Of a stretch of DNA of 64,000 nt, positions 53,888 to 61,781 are shown piece by piece; the stretch's first letter is position 1; every line of letters starts with the position of its first letter. The translations under genes were made by a program, and so were the position numbers. The DNA lies in the NCBI GenBank assembly GCA_963663135.2, contig CAXXRM010000005.1, forward strand, positions 496,001 through 560,000, given 5' to 3'. Under the pieces are notes generated by a model. It saw only the letters and a list, made by a program, of their open reading frames with translations. It was not told the DNA's origin and ran no database searches. This DNA is from Io17-Chloro-G2 sp963663135 (GTDB lineage: Bacteria; Chloroflexota; Dehalococcoidia; Lucifugimonadales; UBA3495).

Positions 53888-54100
53888 TTAGGTGCGCCCT
53901 TCTACGTGGCCGCCCTCGTCTACGGCAATGACTTCATCGGCGGAGATCCAGGACTCGCTCCCGACCAGTCCGGGATCTCCCAAGGAGTCCAGCAGCCGCA
54001 CCTGGACAGTGTAGGCGGCGGCGTCTATGGACAAGACCTCGGCCCGGTCTCCCGAGGAAAGCATTACGGTGGACTCCAATCGAATGTCTGCTGGGTTCAC
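53888..54100 (-). CDS. Small hypothetical protein
   Basis: A 70-residue acidic protein from a GTG start (54100-54098) with a strong GGAGG six bases upstream. This start is preferred over an upstream one at 54247 whose extra part is low-complexity. The sequence, ESTVMLSSGDRAEVLSIDAA and VQVRLLDSLGDPGLVGSESW then ISADEVIAVDEGG, looks like a small beta-barrel domain. I do not recognise a family. It is 97 bases upstream of RidA on the same strand and downstream of the Rieske gene at 54303. Confidence 0.6.
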   Translation of the reverse strand: MNPADIRLESTVMLSSGDRAEVLSIDAAAYTVQVRLLDSLGDPGLVGSESWISADEVIAVDEGGHVEGRT

Positions 54101-54302
54101 GGTTGTTCCTCCGCTGTCTGAATATCTTTCGCGCTGGGACTCAAGACCGCTATGCGGATGGCCGGCGGATGGCCGGCCGATGGATGCCCCCAGCGCCCGG
54201 GGATTTGGTCCGGCGCAGGTTAAATCTGCGCCGGAATACTTGACCACTACGTGTTGACCGGGCCACGCAGAATACGGGGCCCGTCCCAGCGACTGGGCGT
54301 TA

Positions 54303-55607
54303 TCAGAAAACCGGCTGGTCCAAGGCTCTCTCCGGCTCCAACGCCTGCACCATATCCCGCAAAACCGGGGAGTATTTGCCGGCCGAGCCGGTGCGCCGCA
54401 CCAAACTACGGCTCACAAATCCCCACGGGTCTTCCCGGCCTTCCCAGGGCAGGTCCACACATACATTGGCAGCGGGGTCTCGGAACACGTTCATCGGCTC
54501 CCCGCCGTCCTCGATAACCGCCATCTGCTGGCGCAGCATTCGCCGGTACATGATTATTCCCTTGTCCGACTCGCCCAACTTCTCCTGCGAGCGGTCGGAG
54601 ATTGGCCCCTGGGTGATCCAAGCCATGATGTCCTGGCCGCTGTTGTTGTCCATCAGCGACCAATCAGACTTTCCGCCGGCATCGATTGGCAGGGGAACCG
54701 AGTAGTGGGGAACGGTTTCCTGCACAGGGACCCTGGCGTCCGGGTCCTGCGGGTAAGCGCTAAACCAGACGTGAAGGGTGTGGGTGTCGTCGATGGGGAC
54801 CCGGTATTGGAAGTTGATGCCTATACGCAGAATGTTGGGGAAGACCACGGGATGACCGATGCGCCATTCAGGGTCCTCCTCGGTCCGGCCTTCCACCACT
54901 CTTCGCTTGATGATCCCGTGGCGGAACTCGTCGAATCCGATCTTCTCATGGGAGTTGCCGATTCCCAACCCGGAATTGGCCCCGTCGCCCAACCGGTAGG
55001 CCATTCTCTTGAGGTCAGTGCGGCCCAGCCTTTCCAAAACGTAGTTGGCAAAGGCTGTGTGCAGCCATTCGGTATGGGTCGGGTCCATGGAGTTCTCCAT
55101 GATCTGGAGGTAGTTGCAAGGCAGAACCGCGGTCCCGATGTCCCAGAGCACGTTGTCCCAGGCGAACAGATCCCACCGGGGCAGCAGGGGCGCGGGCAGC
55201 GGCCCCATGTATATGAAAATCAACCCCGACATTTCCTGGGCGGGATATGCCCGGATTTTAATCCGGCTGGGGAAGGTGCTCTCCGGGGATTCGGCCGGCA
55301 TTTCCAGGCACTGGCCGGTCGCGTCGAACATCCAGCCGTGATAGGGGCATCTCAGCCCGTCCTCCTCGGGGATACCGTAGGTCAATGATATTCTCCGGTG
55401 GGGACAAACATTGTCGATGACTCCGTAGCGTCCCTTGCGGTCCCTGTACAGGACCATGTCCTCGCCAAGGAGCCGGACCTCTTTCACCGGGTTTTCTTCC
55501 AGCTCAACGGCGGAGGCCACGGGTTGCCAGTAGCGGCGCATCAACTCGCCCATCGGTGTTCCGGGACCGACTTGGGTCATCCTTTCATTTTCTTTTACGG
55601 TCAGCAT
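54303..55607 (-). CDS. Rieske oxygenase, Pht3-like, fourth of four
   Basis: A 434-residue protein from an ATG after AAGGAGA; N terminus MLTVKENERMTQVGPGTPMG. Rieske ligands Cys68, His70, Cys87, His90; iron site Asp175, His178, His183 (ENSMDPTHTEWLHT). Closest to the gene at 45212 by shared LEMPAESPESTFPSR and the DKGIIMYRRMLR block near the C terminus. It heads a minus-strand group with the small protein and RidA. Short direct repeats (CGAGGGGTCAGG twice, near 55624 and 55648) occur upstream. Confidence 0.9.
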   Translation of the reverse strand: MLTVKENERMTQVGPGTPMGELMRRYWQPVASAVELEENPVKEVRLLGEDMVLYRDRKGRYGVIDNVCPHRRISLTYGIPEEDGLRCPYHGWMFDATGQCLEMPAESPESTFPSRIKIRAYPAQEMSGLIFIYMGPLPAPLLPRWDLFAWDNVLWDIGTAVLPCNYLQIMENSMDPTHTEWLHTAFANYVLERLGRTDLKRMAYRLGDGANSGLGIGNSHEKIGFDEFRHGIIKRRVVEGRTEEDPEWRIGHPVVFPNILRIGINFQYRVPIDDTHTLHVWFSAYPQDPDARVPVQETVPHYSVPLPIDAGGKSDWSLMDNNSGQDIMAWITQGPISDRSQEKLGESDKGIIMYRRMLRQQMAVIEDGGEPMNVFRDPAANVCVDLPWEGREDPWGFVSRSLVRRTGSAGKYSPVLRDMVQALEPERALDQPVF

Positions 55608-55754
55608 TCTTTTTTCTCCTTAAACGAGGGGTCAGGTCTTCGCCTTACACGAGGGGTCAGGCGGGGCATCAGTATTAATTGCGCCACTTATACTATCACA
55701 ACGGGGCACCAGCATAGTGGAGCACCTGCATAACGGGGCACCTGGGACTGTCTG

Positions 55755-56495
55755 CTAGGCGCTGGCTGACAGGTCTTTTCGGGCCCTCCATTCGGCCAAG
55801 TATTCGAGGACTTCGCCCAGGGGGAGCACGTCGGCGTATTTCTGGTGCATGTCGAAAAGGTTGACGGCGTGAGACGCTTGATGCCGGTCGAACACGCATT
55901 CTTCCACGACCACCATCCGGTAACGGTTGGTGCAGCCGTCCACGACGCTGGCCCGGACGCAACCGCTGGTGCTTTCGCCGCAGGTGATGATGGTGTCGAT
56001 TCCAAGGTAATTCAGGTGCCCCATGAGTGGAGTACCCCAAAATGCGCTGGGAGAGGATTTCAAGAGCACCGGCTCACCCGGCAGCGGACCGACCTCGTCG
56101 ATGATGTCTCCCCGGCGGTCCCAGCGGTCCTGGGCTTCGTCGGTTTTCTCAACCGGGCCGGAGACGGGGGCCGTCGACTTCCTTACCTCGGACCAACCAA
56201 TTAAAGCGGGTTCATTCAGGCTGGTCATGTGGACCACCGGTATACGGGCGTCCCGCGCCGCCTGGAGCAGAGTTTGGATGTGGGGAACCGATTCCCAGGC
56301 GTCCAATCCGCAACTGCTGGGCCAATCTTCAACGGCGTCCAGAACGTGCTGGGGATGGTCGCCGAAGACCCAGCGATAAAGGTCGATCAGCAACAACGCC
56401 GGATTGTCGCCAAACCCCGAAGCCTTGCGGGGAACCAATGCCAGATGCGCTTTGTCTTGCTCGGTAAGGAATTTGTCCCAAACCCGCTCGGCCAT
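55755..56495 (-). CDS. Isochorismatase-family cysteine hydrolase
   Basis: I take the ATG at 56495 (246 residues), just after GGAGGTTGCC. The catalytic triad of the family is visible: Asp38 in ALLLIDLYRW, Lys146 in VLLKSSPSAF, and Cys179 in CGESTSGCVRAS. The length is a little above the usual 180-220. Members hydrolyse amides or ethers such as nicotinamide, N-carbamoyl compounds or isochorismate. Its position next to a Rieske gene could link it to nitrogen-containing aromatic compounds, but no substrate can be read. Confidence 0.87.
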   Translation of the reverse strand: MAERVWDKFLTEQDKAHLALVPRKASGFGDNPALLLIDLYRWVFGDHPQHVLDAVEDWPSSCGLDAWESVPHIQTLLQAARDARIPVVHMTSLNEPALIGWSEVRKSTAPVSGPVEKTDEAQDRWDRRGDIIDEVGPLPGEPVLLKSSPSAFWGTPLMGHLNYLGIDTIITCGESTSGCVRASVVDGCTNRYRMVVVEECVFDRHQASHAVNLFDMHQKYADVLPLGEVLEYLAEWRARKDLSASA

Positions 56496-56645
56496 GGCAA
56501 CCTCCGACCCTTTCAAGGTTGATTAAACGTTCCGGGTTGCCCGCCGCGGCACACGGGCCAAAGACTACGCGGAGCAAGCCCGGGAACCGGAAAAGCACAC
56601 CTTGGGCTGAATCTATCATCCGGTCTTGCGGCAGTCAACGTCCTG

Positions 56646-56750
56646 GCGCGGGTGACAGCGGGGCGTGGGAAACGTTTTCAACGCAGAGGGTTTGGGGGCG
56701 GGGGGCACCCGCTTTTGGAAAAGCTGCGCAAAACTTTTTTCGGTGGGCGT
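56646..56750. repeat. Dispersed repeat family R, copy A
   Basis: Matches copy B (58035-58150) in TTTCAACGCAGAGGG and in the 32-base core at 56709-56740 (CCGCTTTTGGAAAAGC, then TGCGCAAAACTTTTTT). The core also occurs at 60841-60872. Copies A and B flank the frameshifted gene 56797-57997 in direct orientation. Confidence 0.85.
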
Positions 56751-56796
56751 GGGGGGGTTGTGAGGATAGACGACCGCGGCGCCCCGGGTTGGGGCG

Positions 56797-57997
56797 TCAC
56801 GGTATTATGGGGATGGTAACCCGGTCATAGATTAAGCCGGGCGGGTCATCATCCCAGTTATTCCGGTCGTTCCGCGCGCGCTCCCGGCGGCGGTCGATTA
56901 AATATTCCTCAAGCATGGTTAGCTTGGGCGCATCGGGAGCGTCAGGTTCCGGGTCCGGCGGCGACCGGTCTTCCGGGTACAGTTCCTCCGCCGGTTGGTC
57001 CCAGATGGTGTCCGGGGGCGGGGGCCGGGCCGGGGATTCGGGACCAAGGCCGGCGGCCAGGGCGGCTTGCTTCCGGTGGTATTGGGCGACGGCCCAGGCG
57101 GCTATCCGGGCGGCCTGCTCGGTGCCGAATATCTGCCGCAGGGCCTGGTAGCCGTAGATGTTTTCGGGCTGGGGGCAGTCGTCGGGGATCTTGATCAGGT
57201 GGTCGCAGCGGTCGCGGTCCTGGCCGGTAGCCTTGGCAAGCTTCCAGGCAGCGAAGCGGAAGTCGAAGACCGTCTTTTGGACTGCGCTGGCTGCCTCCTC
57301 ACCGCCGGAGATGTGCGTCAGGGCCCGAGAGCCGTGGGTGTCGAAGTGGTATTCCTCGTCATCGTAGGACCGGAAGTCAAAGGGGCCGTACTCCGTTTCG
57401 TAGCGGTTATAGCCGGCGGGGTAGCCGGCATAGCGGCCCCTCCAGGATGTGGGTCCAGGAGCGGGGCGCCGCGGTGGTTTTTTCAGCCGGGGCGGATTGC
57501 TCCGGGTCGGATTTTGTACCGGTTAAGGCGGCTGAGCTACCGGCGTCGGGATGGACAGGGGTGTCAAAGCCGCGGCGCAGGAGTTCTTTGGCGGCGGACA
57601 GCCGGTGGTGGGGCTTGAAGTCAGGGATTGTGCCCTGCATGACGTCGACCAGGAAGCGGACTGTGGTGAGGCCGTTGTCGGTTTCCTCCCGGATGAGGGC
57701 GGCTAATTCCTGGTGCAGGGGGGTTGATTCAACGCCGAGGACGCCATGGGCGCGGAGATTTTTTCGGGTTGGAGCGGCGGGGCTATTTTCGTCGATGAAG
57801 GATTGTGCGGGATGGAAGCCAAGGTTGAGAAGTTGGCGGGCGGCGTCGAGGCGGTGGCAGGGCTTGGATTGTTCGAGGAGGCCCTGCATCACTTCTATGA
57901 GGAAGCGGACTATTAGGCGGCCGTCATCGGTTTCCTCGCGGACGATGTCGGCGAGGGAGGGGGTGGGGGCTTCCGGGTTTTCTGTGTTAGCGAACAT
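56797..57997 (-). pseudogene. Frameshifted gene with a duplicated helical motif
   Basis: The 5' part (start ATG 57997) has two copies of one motif: ADIVREETDDGRLIVRFLIE then VMQGLLEQSKPCHRLDAA, and AALIREETDNGLTTVRFLVD then VMQGTIPDFKPHHRLSAA, each ending LLxxGF. The frame stops at 57407. Near 57435 a one-base shift joins it to an open frame that continues to a TGA at 56797-56799, reading RYAGYPAGYNRYETEYGPFD, then FDFRFAAWKLAKATGQDRDR and IAAWAVAQYHRKQAALAAGL, with an acidic, proline-rich tail. Together this would be about 400 residues. I do not recognise the family. It is flanked by two copies of a dispersed repeat. Genuine mutation, a programmed shift or a sequence error are all possible. 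Confidence 0.55.
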
Positions 57998-58034
57998 TGG
58001 TGCGATAATAGGGATATGCATCCGGGGGTGTCAA

Positions 58035-58150
58035 GGGGCGGGTGACGCCAGGGGGCGGTTCGGTTTCAACGCAGAGGGCATGGAGATTTTTTTGGGTGGG
58101 GGACCCGCTTTTGGAAAAGCTGTGCAAAACTTTTTTTGTTGGGTAGGGCA
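58035..58150. repeat. Dispersed repeat family R, copy B
   Basis: Same orientation and same elements as copy A; core at 58105-58136 differs from the other two by one base (TGTGC instead of TGCGC). Confidence 0.85.
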
Positions 58151-58191
58151 GACCGCGCCCGCAGTTGCCGTGCGGTGTTCAATGACAAGAT

Positions 58192-58226
58192 GGGCTCTGG
58201 ATTCCCGCTGCGGCGAGAATGACGGG
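58192..58226. repeat. Dispersed 35-bp repeat, copy 2
   Basis: Identical over 35 bases to 50590-50624, in the same orientation, directly after repeat R copy B. Confidence 0.8.
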
Positions 58227-58313
58227 GGCAGGTCGGGGGTTGGCGGGTGGTTGCTCGGTAAAGACGCGGGTCGCAGCCCTCGGGGCTGGGGTGGGGCTGC
58301 GGCGCGCTACGCG

Positions 58314-59804
58314 CTAAGAGGAGCCACACAAGCGCTCGAGGAGTGGGGTGGCGGTGAAATAGCCACTTATCCGGGCCCATTGACACGGAGTGAAGGGTAT
58401 GTGGTCCCTGGCATTGACGTCTGCGCCCCGGTCCAGCAGCAGTTCTGCCACCGCTGAGTTGGGGTTATATTGCGCCGCCAAATGCAGGGGCGTCGAGCCG
58501 TTGCTGTTCACAGCGTTGATGTCTGCGCCCCGGTCCAGGAGCAGGGCGGCCACTGCCGGATCTTGATTCCACCCCGCTGCCGAATGCAGGGGCGTCCAGC
58601 CGGTCAGAAAGATGCCCCTGCCACTGTCCGCTATTGAGACCTTGGCGTTGATGTCCGCGCCCTGGGCCAGCAGGTCCTCGATATCCGTAGGCGTGGCGTC
58701 GAGCGCCGCCTGATGCAGGAGGTTCTCCCCCTCAGCGAAGGTCCATGGGAAAGATGGGGTTTCAGCCGGGGTTGGAGTGGCTGCCCGAGACGCCGGGGTC
58801 GGCGCGGCTGTCGGGGTCGCTGCGGCTGGGACACCGGCGCCACGATCCAGCAGCAGGGCGATTACCCCTGGGTGCGGATTATTCCTCGCCAATTTCAGGG
58901 GCGTATCACCTGATTGGTTTTTGTCGGCGATGTCAGCCCCCCGGTCCAACAGCAGGGTGATCACCTCCGGCTCGTTGCTAAAGGCTGCATAATGCAGGGG
59001 CGTATCACCTGATTTGCTCTTGGCGGTGATGTCTGCTCCCCGTTCCAAGAGCAGGGCGACCACCGCCGGGTCGTTGTCAAATGCCGCAAAATGCAGAGGC
59101 GCATCACCTGAATAGTCCCTGGCGCCGATGGGTGCACCACGGTCCAGCAGCATGGCGACCACGGCAGGCCCGTTGTTAAACGCCGCCCAGTGCAGAGGCG
59201 TGGCGCCGTGATCGGTCCTGACCTCTATGTCTGTGCCCCGGTCGATCAGCAGTGCGGCCACCGCCGGATCCGGGTTAAGAGCAGTAGCAACATGCAGGGG
59301 CGTCGCGCCAGTGTGTAGGAAGTTGACATTGACGTAAAAAATGCCGGCCTTGGCGTTAATGTCTGCGCCCTGGTCCAGCAGCCGCTCGACCTCTGCCGCA
59401 TCGGTATCAAGCGCCGCCTGGTGCAGGGGTGTGCCATCCTGCACCGAGTACTTTGGGGTGGGAGTCGCTGCGGCCGCAGCGGTTGGTGTTGGGACGAGGG
59501 TCGGCGTTGGAGATGGAGCGGCCGTCGGCGCCGGGGTCATTTCTGTTGGGGAGGTAGTGGGCGCGGCTGGTGTGGTTTCCGTTGGGGAGGGAGTGGCCGG
59601 GGCCCGAGCCGGTTCTGTCGGGGAGCCAGCGTCCGAGGCCGTTTCCGTTGGGGAGTCAACGCTTGGGGCCGGGGCTGTTTCCGTTGGGGAGGCGTCGGGG
59701 GAACCGCTGCCGCTGGGTGTAGCCACCGGGCCGGTTTGGCACGCAACTCCAAACGCCAACGCGACGGCGAACAAACCGGTCAACGCCGCGGCTTTAATGT
59801 CCAT
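58314..59804 (-). CDS. Ankyrin-repeat lipoprotein
   Basis: A 496-residue protein, ATG after GGAGGG. The signal peptide MDIKAAALTGLFAVALAFGV ends at the lipobox cysteine in ACQTG. A Ser/Pro/Thr/Glu/Ala linker with repeated PTET/PTEM units (about 30-115) leads to a block of five to six ankyrin repeats (about 120-320), for example GATPLHWAAFNNGPAVVAML and GDTPLHYAAFSNEPEVITLL. A second Thr/Pro/Ala linker (about 325-350) is followed by three further repeats (GWTPLHSAAGWNQDPAVAAL and so on). Ankyrin arrays bind other proteins; here on the outer face of the membrane. It forms its own unit. Confidence 0.88.
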   Translation of the reverse strand: MDIKAAALTGLFAVALAFGVACQTGPVATPSGSGSPDASPTETAPAPSVDSPTETASDAGSPTEPARAPATPSPTETTPAAPTTSPTEMTPAPTAAPSPTPTLVPTPTAAAAATPTPKYSVQDGTPLHQAALDTDAAEVERLLDQGADINAKAGIFYVNVNFLHTGATPLHVATALNPDPAVAALLIDRGTDIEVRTDHGATPLHWAAFNNGPAVVAMLLDRGAPIGARDYSGDAPLHFAAFDNDPAVVALLLERGADITAKSKSGDTPLHYAAFSNEPEVITLLLDRGADIADKNQSGDTPLKLARNNPHPGVIALLLDRGAGVPAAATPTAAPTPASRAATPTPAETPSFPWTFAEGENLLHQAALDATPTDIEDLLAQGADINAKVSIADSGRGIFLTGWTPLHSAAGWNQDPAVAALLLDRGADINAVNSNGSTPLHLAAQYNPNSAVAELLLDRGADVNARDHIPFTPCQWARISGYFTATPLLERLCGSS

Positions 59805-60033
59805 GTATCCCTCCGGGTAGGTTAAGGCCCCCTGGGACTCCCAAGAAACTCCTCACTTGCTGCGCGCTGGATGGATTTTGATTGGCGGTGGGTGTTTTGA
59901 CAAGTCCTTGGCGCCGGTCAGGCGATCTCTGCATTAGCGTCAGACCGCCCCGGGATGAGGACTCGGAAAGTTGCCAACGGTAGGGGCCTGTGGCACAATC
60001 CGTGCCAAATTCGGGTGAGGTCGAGGGGCCGCC

Positions 60034-60807
60034 ATGAGCACTATCAAAGCGATTTCCTGGAACGTCAACGGCCTAAGGGCGGTGCAACGCAAGGGATTCA
60101 TGGACTGGTTCGAGGCCGAGAGCCCCGACATTCTGTGCCTTCAGGAAACCAAGCTGACCGAGGAGCAGATTCCAGCCGAACTGGTCAACGTGGATGGCTA
60201 CCACAACTATTTCAACTCGGCCAACCGGAAAGGGTATAGCGGCGTGGCCCTGTACACCAAGCAGGCGCCGGAGTCGGTGACTCGAGGCTTCGGAATCGAG
60301 CGGTTTGACAGCGAAGGTCGAGTGCTGATGGCGGACTACGGGACATACGTAGTCTTTGGCATCTACTTCCCCAACGGGCGGCGGTCCGATGAGCGGCTGC
60401 AGTACAAAATGGACTTTTACGATGCGTTTTTGGAAGTTGCCCAGTCCACCAGGTCCCAGGGAAAGAACGTCCTGATTTGCGGGGACCTGAACACCGCCCA
60501 CAAGGAGATCGACCTGGCCAGGCCCAAGGCCAATGAGAAAGTCTCCGGGTTTTTGCCCGTGGAGAGGGCCTGGATGGACCGGTTGATTGACCACGGGTAC
60601 GTGGACACCTTGCGGGTGTTCAACGACCAACCCGGGCAATACTCATACTGGGACCAGATGAGCCGGGCCCGGGAAAGGAACGTGGGTTGGCGCATCGACT
60701 ACTTCTTTGTCGACCAGCCCTTTGTGGACAAACTGAGCAACGCCTTCGTCATGCCGGAGGTGCTGGGCTCGGACCATTGCCCGGTGGGGATAGAGTTCAA
60801 CGTCTAG
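60034..60807 (+). CDS. xth: Exodeoxyribonuclease III (AP endonuclease family)
   Basis: A 257-residue protein with all motifs of the exonuclease III/APE family: ISWNVNGLRA at the N terminus, ILCLQETKL near 30, YSGVALYTK near 68, ICGDLNTAHKEIDLARP near 148, and the C-terminal GSDHCPVGIEF with the catalytic Asp-His. It removes damaged abasic sites and 3' blocks from DNA in the cytoplasm. The ATG follows a GAGG-containing stretch. It is a single gene, divergent from the ankyrin lipoprotein and followed by repeat R copy C. Confidence 0.93.
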   Translation: MSTIKAISWNVNGLRAVQRKGFMDWFEAESPDILCLQETKLTEEQIPAELVNVDGYHNYFNSANRKGYSGVALYTKQAPESVTRGFGIERFDSEGRVLMADYGTYVVFGIYFPNGRRSDERLQYKMDFYDAFLEVAQSTRSQGKNVLICGDLNTAHKEIDLARPKANEKVSGFLPVERAWMDRLIDHGYVDTLRVFNDQPGQYSYWDQMSRARERNVGWRIDYFFVDQPFVDKLSNAFVMPEVLGSDHCPVGIEFNV

Positions 60808-60840
60808 CCCGTTAATTGTTCAGAGTTGGGGACTTGGGCC

Positions 60841-60872
60841 CCGCTTTTGGAAAAGCTGCGCAAAACTTTTTT
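60841..60872. repeat. Dispersed repeat family R, copy C (core only)
   Basis: Core identical to that of copy A over 32 bases, located between exonuclease III and the convergent class II aldolase. The flanking blocks of copies A and B are absent or diverged. The run of T at its end could let it act as a terminator for exonuclease III. Confidence 0.85.
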
Positions 60873-60925
60873 GTGGGGCAGCGGGTCCCGCCCGGTTGGG
60901 CCGACGCATCGGAGCCGGAGGAGAC

Positions 60926-61696
60926 CTAAAGGCTTGCTGCTGCCTGGTCCACGAAGAAGTTCCATAGCCCGTCCATCTGGGGCGGCCCTCCGTTTAGAAT
61001 GTCCTTGAAATGGTCCAGTTCCCAGAGGGGTGGGCGGTCAGTGCGCTCATCGATCAGGGCTTCCGGGATTCTGGGATGGTCGCTGCCCATGGCGCAGAAG
61101 GCGTAGTAGTTCATGCGGGCCTGCTCTTCGAGTTGCAACATTCCCAGCACGGTTTCACCCAAGCTGGCCCCGGCGGTGACTGCGCCGTGGCCAAAGAGGA
61201 GCAGCACGGGCCCGGCGCCCAGGTGACTGGCAACGTCGGCGCCTTCTTCGTGACTTTGGATAATCTTCATGTGCGGCCACACGGGGAGCGGGTTTCGCAC
61301 CAGGTCCAACCCTTCGGCGCACATGGGGACCAACTCCTGGCCCAGGACACTCATCAAAACGGTGAACCTGGGATGAACGTGCACCACGGATTGGACGTCC
61401 GGCCTGGCCTGGTAGATGCAGGAATGAATCTTGATCTCCAGGCACTGCATCGCTCCGGGGGGGCCGTCCACCAAAAACCCGTCGGTGTCGCAGACGACCA
61501 TGTGCTCCGGCCGCATGGTGGACAGGGAGTCGATGGCGTACTGGCGACCCTTGACCACGAAACGGTCCGGGTTGCCGGGCAGCCGCATGCTGGCATGGCC
61601 GAGTCCGGCGGTTACTCCGGTGGCCAAGCCCACGTTGGCCAGAACCCGGGTGGCTATGGCCACTTCTCTTCTGACATCGTCAAGTTCCGTCGTCAT
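60926..61696 (-). CDS. Class II aldolase/adducin family protein
   Basis: I use the ATG at 61696 (256 residues) after GGAGGATGCGTAAC; the frame to 61888 overlaps the next gene. The zinc ligands are His106 and His108 in VVHVHPRF and His170 in LFGHGAV, with Glu87 in LEIKIHS as a possible acid/base. The family contains fuculose-phosphate aldolase and ribulose-phosphate epimerase, and also decarboxylases of dihydroxyphthalate and similar aromatic acids in some actinobacteria. The latter would fit the aromatic genes in this window but is inferred. It lies 85 bases downstream of the DUF3179 gene on the same strand. Confidence 0.85.
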   Translation of the reverse strand: MTTELDDVRREVAIATRVLANVGLATGVTAGLGHASMRLPGNPDRFVVKGRQYAIDSLSTMRPEHMVVCDTDGFLVDGPPGAMQCLEIKIHSCIYQARPDVQSVVHVHPRFTVLMSVLGQELVPMCAEGLDLVRNPLPVWPHMKIIQSHEEGADVASHLGAGPVLLLFGHGAVTAGASLGETVLGMLQLEEQARMNYYAFCAMGSDHPRIPEALIDERTDRPPLWELDHFKDILNGGPPQMDGLWNFFVDQAAASL

Positions 61697-61781
61697 GTTA
61701 CGCATCCTCCAAAATCGATATGCGGCGGAATATGCTGCCGCAAGGGACGGGACCCGGGACCGATCGCCGGTCGAACCCAAG

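Noticed and set aside
56995..57618. Plus-strand frame of 207 codons
   Set aside because: Antisense to the frameshifted gene, whose duplicated motif is clearly in the minus strand.
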